Origin: Sphingomonas sp. TREG-RG-20F-R18-01 | GTDB lineage: Bacteria > Pseudomonadota > Alphaproteobacteria > Sphingomonadales > Sphingomonadaceae | Direction: 5' to 3' | Length of the DNA stretch: 64,000 nucleotides | NCBI RefSeq assembly: GCF_022662475.1 | Contig: NZ_JAKNQQ010000001.1 | Coordinates: 558,001 to 622,000, forward strand | In this document: positions 7,377-15,375 of the stretch, one piece after another | Position numbering within the stretch: position 1 is the stretch's first letter | How the letters are laid out: the number at the start of each line of letters is the position of its first letter | Made by a program: the position numbers and the translations under genes | The notes under the pieces: generated by a model | What the model saw: the letters and a program-made list of their open reading frames with translations, nothing else | Database searches by the model: none | What the model was told of the DNA's origin: nothing

Positions 7377-7835
7377 TCAGTTCACCGTTTCCGGCGGAAG
7401 CAACGGGAACGGCAGCGGCATGATCGGAACGCCGTCCTCATGCAGCGCCTTCGCCTCGGCCAGCGTGGCCGCGCCATGAATGGCGCTCTGTTCGACCACC
7501 CCGTCGTGCATGGCGCATGCCTGGTCGGCAAAGCCCCGTCCGACCCAGGTCGACTGCCGCACCATGTGCGCCTGCGTCGCGGCGAGCGCCTTGAGCGCTG
7601 CCTTGATCTCGGCCGGTGGCGGCATCTTGGGCGTTGGGCTCGTGGACCGGCTATCCGCGCCGCGATTGCCTTTGACCCCGACGTTCGGCGCCATCACGGC
7701 CTTGATGACCCGCGCATCGCCGCATAACGGGCACGCGAGCAAGCCGCGCGCCTGCTGATCCTCGAATGCCGCGCCGGAGCCGAACCAGGCTTCGAACACA
7801 TGGGCAGAGGCGCATTGCAGGTCGAAGACGATCAT
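7377..7835 (-). CDS. DUF1178 family protein
   Basis: A 152-residue cytosolic protein starting MIVFDLQC, with AHVFEAWFGSGAAFEDQQ, a CPLCGD motif near residue 36 and WVGRGFADQACAMHDG. These are the signature blocks of DUF1178, an uncharacterised proteobacterial family; CxxC and the early Cys may bind zinc. It overlaps the upstream amidase gene by four bases and is last in a conserved alphaproteobacterial run of comF, grxC, amidase and DUF1178. Confidence 0.9.
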   Translation of the reverse strand: MIVFDLQCASAHVFEAWFGSGAAFEDQQARGLLACPLCGDARVIKAVMAPNVGVKGNRGADSRSTSPTPKMPPPAEIKAALKALAATQAHMVRQSTWVGRGFADQACAMHDGVVEQSAIHGAATLAEAKALHEDGVPIMPLPFPLLPPETVN

Positions 7836-8653
7836 CCAAACCGGACCGGCGGTATCGGGCGACGATGCGACAGCACCGGGATACGCGCGCGCACATCCGC
7901 GATACGGGTCGGATCGATCTCGGCGAAGCCGACCCCCGCGGCTTCCGCCATGTCGAGTACCACCTGCCCCCAGGGATCGACCACGAGCGAATGCCCGTAG
8001 GTTGCGCGGCCATCCTCATGCTCGCCGGTCTGCGCAGCCGCCACGACATAAGCCGCCGCCTCGATCGCCCGGGCGCGCATCAGCACGTGCCAATGCGCGG
8101 CGCCGGTCGGGCGCGTAAAGGCGGCGGGGATCGCCAACACGTTCGCGCCGGCATTACTGAGCGTCCGGTACAGATCGGGGAACCGCAGATCATAGCAGAT
8201 CGACAAGCCGAGGGTGCCGGCCGGCGTATCCACCACCACGGCATCCTGCCCCGGCACGTAGGAAGCCGATTCTCGCCAGCTTTCACCCGTCGGCAGGTCC
8301 ACGTCGAACAGGTGGAGCTTGTCATAGCGTGCACGGATCTCGCCCGCGTCGTCGATCACGAAGGCACGGTTGGCCAGTCGCCCCTCCGCCGTCCGCACGG
8401 CCAGCGACCCGACGTGCACCCAGATGCCATGGGCCGCCGCCGCCTGGCGGACGGCGGCCAGCACCAGATCGTCCGCTTCGGCGCGCAGCACTGCCGCGGC
8501 CCGCTTGCGGTCTTGATCGATCAGACCCGACATTTCCGGCGTGAACAGCATCCCTGCCCCGCCTGCCGCCGCCTGCGCCACGGCATCGACCAGAGTGCCC
8601 GCGTTGCGCACCGGATCGATGCCGCTGGTCAACTGGGCGACCGCGATCTTCAC
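7832..8653 (-). CDS. Carbon-nitrogen hydrolase (nitrilase superfamily) amidase
   Basis: A 273-residue Nit-type amidase. The catalytic triad is visible: Glu40 in FTPEMSG, Lys112 in YDKLHLFDVD and Cys153 in SICYDLRFPD. Length and the KLHLFDVD segment fit the Nit1/Nit2 branch, whose members hydrolyse deaminated glutathione or omega-amides such as 2-oxoglutaramate. Its place directly after grxC would suit a glutathione-repair role. Four-base overlaps on both sides indicate translational coupling. The exact substrate cannot be read from sequence. Confidence 0.9.
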   Translation of the reverse strand: MKIAVAQLTSGIDPVRNAGTLVDAVAQAAAGGAGMLFTPEMSGLIDQDRKRAAAVLRAEADDLVLAAVRQAAAAHGIWVHVGSLAVRTAEGRLANRAFVIDDAGEIRARYDKLHLFDVDLPTGESWRESASYVPGQDAVVVDTPAGTLGLSICYDLRFPDLYRTLSNAGANVLAIPAAFTRPTGAAHWHVLMRARAIEAAAYVVAAAQTGEHEDGRATYGHSLVVDPWGQVVLDMAEAAGVGFAEIDPTRIADVRARIPVLSHRRPIPPVRFG

Positions 8654-8907
8654 AGGCCGAGCAGCGCGTCCAGCTTGCCGTCACGCTCCAGCGCGGCGAG
8701 GTCGTCCGAGCCGCCGACATGCTGGCCGTCGATGAACACCTGCGGGACGGTCGTCCGGCCATTGGCACGCTCGAGCATTTCGGTCCGCTTGGGACCGCCC
8801 ATCGTGATGTCGAATTCCTCGGGCGTCACGCCCTTGGACGCGAGGAGCTTCATCGCCCGTGCACAATACGGGCAAAACGCTTTGGTATAGATTTCAATCT
8901 TGGACAT
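8650..8907 (-). CDS. grxC: Glutaredoxin 3
   Basis: An 85-residue dithiol glutaredoxin with the active site CPYC (Cys12/Cys15) after a beta strand (IEIYTKAF), the cis-proline region TVPQVFIDG and the GG-x-DDL glutathione-binding segment. It reduces protein and glutathione mixed disulfides in the cytosol. The length is usual for GrxC. It overlaps the amidase start and follows the broken comF gene, probably in the same transcript. Confidence 0.95.
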   Translation of the reverse strand: MSKIEIYTKAFCPYCARAMKLLASKGVTPEEFDITMGGPKRTEMLERANGRTTVPQVFIDGQHVGGSDDLAALERDGKLDALLGL

Positions 8908-8952
8908 GACGCAGAAATGTGGGGTGCCCCCCGCAATGTCAATCTTTTGGCA

Positions 8953-9677
8953 TCAATCGTCCGCATCGAGCACACGCGCCCAGCACAGGATCGTGACGCG
9001 TCGTGCACCGCCATCGAGCAGGACTCCCACGCATCCATCGGTCGTCGCGCCGCTGGTGTGAATGTCGTCGATCAGCACGACCGCCTTGCCCCGGATGGTC
9101 GCCTTCGGTCGACAACGCGAAACACCCCCCTGACGGTTCGTGCGCGCGCCTTGGGGCCCATTGCGCGCAACGGCGGGGTTGCTCGTGTGCGCTGCAGCAG
9201 CAGCGGATCGCTCGGCACCGCCGTTGCCCGCGCCAGCGCGGCCGCGATCAGCGCCGCCTGGTTGAACCCGCGCGACCACAACCGCCAGCGGTGGAGCGGC
9301 ACCGGCACCAGCAGATCGGCGTCGTCCGGCATGATCCGAACCAGCTGCCGCGCGATCGTCTCGGCAAAGGCGATCCGCCCGCCATATTTGAAGCGCAGCG
9401 CCACCGTCCGCGCGACATCGCCATAGGCAACCGCCGCACGAACCCCAGCGTGTCGCGGCGGACGGGCGAGACACGCGTCGCAGCACGCCCCCGGCCCCTG
9501 ATCGATCGCGAACGGACGATGACACGCCGCGCACCAGGGCGGCGCAAGGAAGCGCAACCCGCCCCAGCATGTCGCGCAGAAGCGATGATCGGCGCCGGTG
9601 ACCGCACCACAGCCAGGACACCGCGGCGGCAGCGCAAAATCGGCGACGAGACGCAGCGGGGCGAGCCAGGCGGACAC
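8953..9677 (-). pseudogene. comF: ComF family phosphoribosyltransferase-like protein, frameshifted
   Basis: The N-terminal frame starts at GTG 9677 (preceded by AAGGGGG) and encodes the zinc-finger part CPGCG...CATCW...CxxC, then LVPVPLHRWRLWSRGFNQAA and ARTVRGVFRV. It then runs out of frame. The C-terminal part, KAVVLIDDIHTSGATTDG with the PRPP-binding loop, continues in another frame to the stop at 8953. The switch lies around 9105-9130, near a run of six G/C bases, and one added base would restore a normal-length protein. ComF proteins take part in DNA uptake or processing. This is either a real frameshift or a sequencing error. Confidence 0.8.
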
Positions 9678-9721
9678 GTGCCCCCTTGTCGCGCACGGCC
9701 CCACACGGCACAAGCGGCGCC

Positions 9722-10573
9722 GTGAGCGCCCCAGACCTCTTCGACCGTACCGCCCGCCGTCTCCATCGCGATCGTGCCGCACCCGATTTCGCTGCGTATG
9801 ATTTCCTGCGCGCCGTAATGGTCGAAGGGCTGGTGGATCGGCTCGCGACGGTGAAGCGCGCGTTCACCGACATGCTCGACCTCGGCTGTTTCGATGCCGG
9901 CTTTCCTGCCCCGCCGGGCGTGCACGTGACACGCTGCGACGCCGGCGCCGCCTTCGCGCAGGCGGCCGGCGGCGTCGAGGCGGACGAAGACCGATTGCCC
10001 TTCGCCTCGGAATCGTTCGATCTGATCGTGTCGGCGGGCGTCCTTGACAGCGTCAACGATCTGCCCGGTGCGCTGGCGCTCGCGCGGCGGATGCTGCGGC
10101 CGGATGGTTTGTTCCTCGCGGCCTTCTGTGGCGCCGGCACGCTATCGACGTTGCGCGCGAGTCTGCGGGAGGTCGAGCGGGAACGTCCTGCCGCGCGGAT
10201 CCATCCGCAGGTCGATGTGCGATCGGCCGGGGACCTGCTGATGCGCGCCGGGTTCGCGCTGCCGGTCGCCGATATCGAGCCGTTGACGGTGCGCTATGCA
10301 ACCATCGGCGGTTTGCTGCGCGACCTGCGGGGCATGGGCGCAACCAACATCCTGCGCGACCGCGTTCCGTTGCGCCGGGATACCCTCGCGCTGGCCGCCG
10401 AGACCTTTGCCGCGCGCGCCGATCCCGATGGCAAGACGGCCGAACGGTTCGACATCATCTACCTGACCGGCTGGGCCCCTGCGCCGAGCCAGCCGCAGCC
10501 CGCCCGGCGCGGAAGCGCTACCCAGTCGCTCAAGGCAGCGCTCACGCGCTTCCCGGCGCCCGCGCCGGAATAG
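9722..10573 (+). CDS. Class I SAM-dependent methyltransferase (BioC/NDUFAF5-like)
   Basis: About 283 residues from GTG (SAPDLFDRTARRLHRDRA); the frame is open further upstream, but that extension overlaps comF. It has a DLGCFDAG variant of motif I, an acidic ADEDRLPFASESFDLIVSAG segment (motif II/III) and a C-terminal variable half. RTARRLHRDRAA followed by a BioC-type domain is typical of alphaproteobacterial relatives of NDUFAF5, usually divergent from comF as here. The substrate is unknown; arginine hydroxylation on a complex I subunit, as in the mitochondrial relative, is only a guess. Confidence 0.8.
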   Translation: MSAPDLFDRTARRLHRDRAAPDFAAYDFLRAVMVEGLVDRLATVKRAFTDMLDLGCFDAGFPAPPGVHVTRCDAGAAFAQAAGGVEADEDRLPFASESFDLIVSAGVLDSVNDLPGALALARRMLRPDGLFLAAFCGAGTLSTLRASLREVERERPAARIHPQVDVRSAGDLLMRAGFALPVADIEPLTVRYATIGGLLRDLRGMGATNILRDRVPLRRDTLALAAETFAARADPDGKTAERFDIIYLTGWAPAPSQPQPARRGSATQSLKAALTRFPAPAPE

Positions 10574-10640
10574 ACCCGCGCGCTACCGTCTCGCCGCCGC
10601 AACCCACGGGCGTTGCCGGCCGATGCAGGAGGCGTGGTGA

Positions 10641-11030
10641 TCAGGTGATCATGCCGTCGCCGGCGCCCTTGGCCAGCGTGCGTCCGATCGCGTCGAACAG
10701 CGAATCCATCGCAACCGGCTTGAACAGGATATCGTCCGCGCCATCCGCCAGACAGCGTTCACGCAAATCCACCGCGGTATCGGCGGTCAGAATGATGACC
10801 GGGAGATTGGCCTTGGCATCGCCGCGCGCCCGGATCCGCCGCAACGCTTCGAACCCGTCCATACCCGGCATGCGCAGATCGAGCAGGACCATCACGTAAT
10901 CGTTCGCGTCGATCAGTTCGAGCCCCAGTTCGGCGCTCTCGGCGCCCGTCATCGTGGCCCCCGCCACGTCGAGCATGTCCTTCACGACACGCCGATTCAT
11001 CGGGTCGTCTTCGATGAAAAGTATGTTCAT
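10641..11030 (-). CDS. Single-domain response regulator (CheY-like receiver)
   Basis: A 129-residue receiver domain with acidic pocket Glu7-Asp8-Asp9 (FIEDDP), phospho-acceptor Asp51 in LLDLRMPGMDG, the switch Thr82 in ILTAD and Lys104 in LFKPV. It has no output domain, so it acts by protein-protein contact or in a phosphorelay. It lies 62 bases downstream of the sensor kinase gene on the same strand and is its likely partner. The kinase's own C-terminal receiver-like domain looks degenerate, which may make this protein the true acceptor. Confidence 0.93.
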   Translation of the reverse strand: MNILFIEDDPMNRRVVKDMLDVAGATMTGAESAELGLELIDANDYVMVLLDLRMPGMDGFEALRRIRARGDAKANLPVIILTADTAVDLRERCLADGADDILFKPVAMDSLFDAIGRTLAKGAGDGMIT

Positions 11031-11092
11031 CGGAACATCCCAAAATCCACGATCAAAAGCGATACTTCCGACTTCATCGCCCCTCTATCGGG

Positions 11093-13540
11093 TCATGCCG
11101 CTTGCGAGACAAGCCCGGAATTCAGGGATTTTTCGGACGTTTCGTTACCAAACACCCGGGCTCGCAACGCGGTTCCGGATACTGGCTTGGTTATGACCTG
11201 ATCGATCCCGAATGATAAAAACCGGGCGAGTTCAGTATCATCGGGTGATGTCCAGAGGAGCGTGGACCGCACCTCCGCCGCCCCCAGCAGACGCAGCGCG
11301 GCCGCCTGGTCGGGCAAGGCGCGAATCGTTGCTTCATCGATCACCGCGCGGGAAACGCCACCTTTCGCGATCCGATCGAGCGCGTCCTCCACCGACGATG
11401 CGAACAGCACCGTCTCGCCATGCTGTTCCAGCACCGCGCGCAGCATGCTGCGCGTAATCGGATTGCGGTCGAGAATGACGAGCGCTTCCCCGACCCCGTC
11501 GGCCACGGCGACCGCCGTCTCCGGTCCGGTTGCCCGAACCAGCGGGATCCGTACCGTGAAGGTGGAGCCTTCCCCCGCGACACTCGCGACCGAAATTTCG
11601 CCGCCCATTGCCTGTGCCAGATTGCGGCAGATCGTCAGGCCAAGCCCAGTCCCCCCGAACTTGCGCGTGGTCCCCGCGTCGACCTGTCGGAAGGATTCGA
11701 AGATCAGGTCGATCTTGTCGGCCGGAATGCCGATCCCGCTATCCTCGACTGAAATGGCCAGCGTCTCGCCGTCCTCCGCGGCGCGCAGCGTGACCGACCC
11801 ACGCTCGGTAAACTTCAGCGCATTGGACAGGAGGTTGAAGGCGATCTGCCGCAACCGTGCGGCGTCGCCGACGATGAAGGCGGGACAAGCGTCGAGGTCG
11901 AGCAGGAACGTCACGCCGCGCGCCCGCGCCTGGTCCTCCCACAAGCGCGACACGTCCGTCAGCGTCCCGCGCAGATCGAACGAAATCGCCTCCATGGTGA
12001 GGTTGCCCGTCTCCATCTTGGCGACGTCGAGGATATCGTCGACCAGCGCGCGCATCGTGATCCCGGCGCCGTGCACCACGCCGATGCGATCCCGTACCGC
12101 CGGATCGATCCCGGGATCGGCCAGCATCACCTGCGTCATGCCGAGGATGCCGTTCAGCGGCGTGCGGATCTCGTGGCTGGTCGTCGCGAGAAATTCGGTC
12201 TTGGCGGCGAGCGCCCGGCCCAGGGCAACGTTGGTCTCGGCCAGATCGACGTTGGCGGCGCGAACCTCGTTGCGGCTGCGCCGGATCGTGACGAGGCCGA
12301 AGACGAGCATGCCGACGATGATCCCCGTCGCGATCGCGAGCCCACCGAAGATGGTCTGCTGCGTCTGCGCGCGCAGCTTCGTATCGTCGATGTCGCGCTG
12401 CAATTGAGCCCGGCGCAGCTTTTCGATCTTGAGTGCCTGGTTGGCGAAGTCGAAGCGGGCCGCCGCCAAAGCGGTGTTGGCGGACGCGGCGAGCTTCGAT
12501 GTCTGGTCGTCGAGTTTCTTCAACGCTTCCAGATGGATCAGCGCTTGCTGGTCGTCGCCCAGATCCTTGTAGATATCATAGGCGGTTTGATGCCCTTCGC
12601 GCAGATCGAGCGTCGACGTCTCCTGATCCACGGTGGCGAATGCCCGCTCGATCAACCGCCTGGCCGTATCGAGGCGCCCATGAAGCCGCGCGGACCAGGC
12701 CGACAGCACGAGGAAATGGTCGCTGGCGGAATCAGGTTCGTCGTTACGCGCGGAAGCCAGGCCCTGCGCAATCGAGCGGTCCGCAGCCTGGATTTGTCCT
12801 TCGGCCAACTGTGTCCGTGCCATGTTCCGATAGGTACGCGCCTGCTGGAACGGACTTTTCAGAGCGGTTGCAATTTCAAGTGCTTTTTCAAACTCAGACA
12901 GCGATTCACGGAAGCGACCCAACTCATTTAGGGAAACGCCCTTATTATTATGCACCGCGAACAATATCTGGGGGTCTCCTGTATAGATCTCCAGACTTTC
13001 CTTGAGATATTTAAGCGCGGAATCGTAGTCCTTGGCTTCCTGATACAGGAGCGCGATCGTGACCATCGCAATGGCCCTGCTGCGCACGTCGCCCGTCTTG
13101 CGAAAGACTTCGTAAGCCGCCTGATAGGATCTCAAAGCTCCAGCTACATCGGCATTGGCAGTCCGAAGTCCACCAAGCGACAATAGGATATCGCCGGACA
13201 GCTTGCTCGGGCGCTGCCTTGCGACGAGCGATATGGCCTTGGACAGCAAGGGCGCGGCTTCGGCGGTCTTACCGATCCGGAGATCCGCCTCGGCTTCGAG
13301 CCAAAAGGACGTCGCCATATCGGTATCCCGCGTCCCGGGCGGCGATTTGGCCGCGAGCACCCGTGCTTCCCGTGCCCACTGCGCCGCCTTGGCCGCGTCG
13401 ATCAGCATCGATGCCTTGGCATTGGCGACCAAACCCTCGAACGTATTGCCCGCCTGATTGGCTTCCCGCCCTGCCGCAGGCAGGACGGCGCAAAGGAGCA
13501 GCCCGATCCCCAGGACGATACCGCGCGACCATTGCTTCAT
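11093..13540 (-). CDS. TPR-containing sensor histidine kinase with C-terminal receiver-like domain
   Basis: An 815-residue protein. MKQWSRGIVLGIGLLLCAVL is a signal peptide or membrane anchor; this start has GAGG in front. Then come a periplasmic helical TPR array (to about residue 380), a membrane segment near 397-418 (FGGLAIATGIIVGMLVFGLV), a HisKA domain with His456 in TTSHEIRTPLNG, an ATPase domain (DSGIGIP, GGTGLGL), and a receiver-like C-terminus (ALVILDRN ... ITKPV). The last domain lacks a clear D-x-x-MP phospho-acceptor block. The TPR sensor probably detects an envelope protein or peptide; the signal is unknown. Operonic with the response regulator downstream. Confidence 0.88.
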   Translation of the reverse strand: MKQWSRGIVLGIGLLLCAVLPAAGREANQAGNTFEGLVANAKASMLIDAAKAAQWAREARVLAAKSPPGTRDTDMATSFWLEAEADLRIGKTAEAAPLLSKAISLVARQRPSKLSGDILLSLGGLRTANADVAGALRSYQAAYEVFRKTGDVRSRAIAMVTIALLYQEAKDYDSALKYLKESLEIYTGDPQILFAVHNNKGVSLNELGRFRESLSEFEKALEIATALKSPFQQARTYRNMARTQLAEGQIQAADRSIAQGLASARNDEPDSASDHFLVLSAWSARLHGRLDTARRLIERAFATVDQETSTLDLREGHQTAYDIYKDLGDDQQALIHLEALKKLDDQTSKLAASANTALAAARFDFANQALKIEKLRRAQLQRDIDDTKLRAQTQQTIFGGLAIATGIIVGMLVFGLVTIRRSRNEVRAANVDLAETNVALGRALAAKTEFLATTSHEIRTPLNGILGMTQVMLADPGIDPAVRDRIGVVHGAGITMRALVDDILDVAKMETGNLTMEAISFDLRGTLTDVSRLWEDQARARGVTFLLDLDACPAFIVGDAARLRQIAFNLLSNALKFTERGSVTLRAAEDGETLAISVEDSGIGIPADKIDLIFESFRQVDAGTTRKFGGTGLGLTICRNLAQAMGGEISVASVAGEGSTFTVRIPLVRATGPETAVAVADGVGEALVILDRNPITRSMLRAVLEQHGETVLFASSVEDALDRIAKGGVSRAVIDEATIRALPDQAAALRLLGAAEVRSTLLWTSPDDTELARFLSFGIDQVITKPVSGTALRARVFGNETSEKSLNSGLVSQAA

Positions 13541-13600
13541 CCACGTCCTCATCCGGCTGGCATACCTGTCACGATGGAGCGCGCTGTTGATCAAGGCCGT

Positions 13601-14971
13601 TCAGGCACTTTTCCACAAGGATGCGGGTCGGCTGAACATGGCTTCGCGAACCTGATCCCCCGGGCTGCCGACTTCATCCTGCAGGAAGACCCGCAGCGCA
13701 TCGATCGAAATGGGGCGGCTGATCAGATATCCCTGGATCATGTCGCAGCCCATCACCGTCAACAGCGCCATCGCGGCTCGCGTTTCTACCCCCTCCGCCG
13801 TAACTTCCATGTCGAGCGCGTGTGCCAAGTCGATGGTCGATCGCACGATCAACGGGTCGCGGTTGCTGCTCGTCAATTGCGACACGAACAGCTTGTCGAT
13901 CTTCAGCTCGCGTGCCGGCAACTGCTTGAGGTACGCCAGGGACGACAAGCCTGCGCCATAGTCATCGATCGCAATGCTGATCCCGACGCCGGCCAACGTC
14001 TGGAGATTGGCGATCGCACATTCGGGATCGCGGATGACGGCGGTTTCGGTGATCTCGAACCCGATCTTGGCACCGCTGCCCTGGATCTTGGCGCAAGCCT
14101 CGGCAACGAACGCCGCGTCGCCCAGCAGCTTGCCCGATATGTTGATGAAGAGCGTGAGGTCGCGCCCGTCGGCAACGAGTATCTTCTGATCGGAGATCAC
14201 CCGATCGAGCGTCCACAAGGTCAGCGGTGCGATCTGGTTGGCCTCTTCCGCGACCGTGATGAAATCCCCCGGCAGGATCAAACCGCGTTCGGGATGTTGC
14301 CAGCGTACCAGCGCTTCCGCGCTGTTGATCGCCATTTTGCGAACATGCACCTTGGGCTGATACTGCAGGAACATCTCGCCCTTCGCGATCGCGCTTGGCA
14401 ATTCCCGCGTCAGCGTCAGACGATCGAACGCGGCGGTTCCCGCGGAGAGGTCGCGCAGCACGCTATGCTGTTCGCGCCGGGCCTCGTCGAGCGCGAATTC
14501 CGCCTCCTCGACCAATCGTACGTCTTCCGTCGTATGGAGCGGCGCTGTCGCGGCACCGATGACAATCTCGAGCCGGTGCGATTCATTGTCGAGATCGAAC
14601 GGCGCGACGAACATCGCATCCAGTTCCGCGATCGTGCGCAACACGTCGGCGTAGCTTTCCCGATCCAGCCAGAATTCGAGTGCCTCGCGGCCGGCCACCG
14701 TCGTTTCCAGATCGGCGCAGTGCTGTGCCAATCTGGTACGCACGTCGTCGCGCAGACGATCCGCCCGAACACGACCGAGCAAACGCCGCATGGCGAGGAA
14801 GTTCACGATCTCGACGATGCACACGCAATGCCACCGCCCGTCCGAGGCGACCGCCGTCGTGGCGCGGCCTTCGGCCGTGCGCGTGTTCCGTACGCCGCCC
14901 CTTTCCGCCGACGGGATCACGGCATGATCCGGGCTCGGCATCGGACGCTGGTCAGGCAAATTTCGCACCAT
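13601..14971 (-). CDS. EAL-domain c-di-GMP phosphodiesterase with degenerate GGDEF
   Basis: A 456-residue cytosolic protein. The first 180 residues resemble a GGDEF domain in fold, but the signature is replaced by EIVIGAAT, so it should not make c-di-GMP. The EAL domain begins with LTLTRELPSAI. Its catalytic set is complete: Glu219 in AEALVRW, Asn278 in NISGK, Glu in EITET (306-310), Asp336-Asp337 in DDYGAG, Lys in LKIDK and Glu in EGVET. It should therefore hydrolyse c-di-GMP, the degenerate GGDEF perhaps acting as a GTP sensor. It follows the kinase gene's divergence region; the exact start is uncertain because the first 40 residues are low complexity. Confidence 0.9.
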   Translation of the reverse strand: MVRNLPDQRPMPSPDHAVIPSAERGGVRNTRTAEGRATTAVASDGRWHCVCIVEIVNFLAMRRLLGRVRADRLRDDVRTRLAQHCADLETTVAGREALEFWLDRESYADVLRTIAELDAMFVAPFDLDNESHRLEIVIGAATAPLHTTEDVRLVEEAEFALDEARREQHSVLRDLSAGTAAFDRLTLTRELPSAIAKGEMFLQYQPKVHVRKMAINSAEALVRWQHPERGLILPGDFITVAEEANQIAPLTLWTLDRVISDQKILVADGRDLTLFINISGKLLGDAAFVAEACAKIQGSGAKIGFEITETAVIRDPECAIANLQTLAGVGISIAIDDYGAGLSSLAYLKQLPARELKIDKLFVSQLTSSNRDPLIVRSTIDLAHALDMEVTAEGVETRAAMALLTVMGCDMIQGYLISRPISIDALRVFLQDEVGSPGDQVREAMFSRPASLWKSA

Positions 14972-15045
14972 TCCTCACTGCTAGACGCCATCCGTGAAAG
15001 AACTGTTAACCGCATCCGGCGCTGCGTCGCCACCTCAATAGCAGA

Positions 15046-15074
15046 TTGCGTTAGTCTTAAGATTCAATTAACAA
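15046..15074 (+). promoter_or_regulatory. Putative sigma70-type promoter of a small transcription unit
   Basis: TTGCGT at 15046 and TAACAA at 15069 are separated by 17 bases, inside an AT-rich stretch unusual for this genome. The predicted start of transcription falls at about 15080, where a perfect palindrome begins. The only gene ahead is the 17-codon frame. Confidence 0.5.
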
Positions 15075-15080
15075 AATTGG

Positions 15081-15096
15081 ACGTTCAACTGAACGT
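15081..15096. promoter_or_regulatory. Perfect palindrome at the predicted transcript start
   Basis: ACGTTCA-AC-TGAACGT: 7-base arms with a 2-base spacer. It is placed where a repressor would block the promoter just upstream; the short spacer favours a protein-binding site over an RNA hairpin. Confidence 0.45.
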
Positions 15097-15112
15097 ACAA
15101 GGGAGAAAAGTC

Positions 15113-15166
15113 ATGATCCGCTTCATCATCTCGCTCGTCTATGGCGAAGGCGTTCGTCCCTGGTAA
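15113..15166 (+). CDS. Putative 17-residue small peptide
   Basis: The frame ATG to TAA encodes MIRFIISLVYGEGVRPW. A ribosome site AAGGGAGA lies nine bases upstream, a plausible promoter and palindrome precede it, and a long hairpin follows within ten bases, so the unit looks complete at about 150 nucleotides. The peptide has a hydrophobic first half and a polar end with Trp at the C-terminus; it could be a membrane-active microprotein, a leader peptide or a chance frame on a small RNA. I recognise no family. Confidence 0.4.
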   Translation: MIRFIISLVYGEGVRPW

Positions 15167-15173
15167 TCAGGGC

Positions 15174-15229
15174 TCGGCCCGATGCAGCGCCGGATAGTGA
15201 CCAATCGCTATCGCGCGGTGTCGGGCCGA
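15174..15229 (+). terminator. Long hairpin after the small peptide frame
   Basis: Outer arms TCGGCCCGA (15174-15182) and TCGGGCCGA (15221-15229) pair perfectly; inside, GCGC and GATAG pair with CTATC and GCGC around a short loop. The 3' side continues AATTCTAAATGG without a clean T tract. It reads as the terminator of the small unit or the body of a small RNA. The rest of the gap to 15375 shows nothing I can name. Confidence 0.5.
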
Positions 15230-15375
15230 AATTCTAAATGGTTTTGACCGCCTCTCGTGTCCTTTTACTGAAACAATTGCCTAACGATGCGATTTGATTT
15301 GGCATCACGCCGCAGATTTACTGCAACCGTCTGCCACAAACGGTAAAATTCTGATGCAGTTCAGCAATTTACTGC

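Noticed and set aside
8953..10140. A 395-codon minus-strand frame as one protein
   Set aside because: Only its last part is the end of comF; the rest is antisense to the methyltransferase gene and in the wrong phase for the comF N-terminus.
13532..15166. A 544-codon plus-strand frame across the EAL gene
   Set aside because: It is antisense to a well-motivated EAL protein; only its last 17 codons have a ribosome site of their own and are kept as a separate feature.
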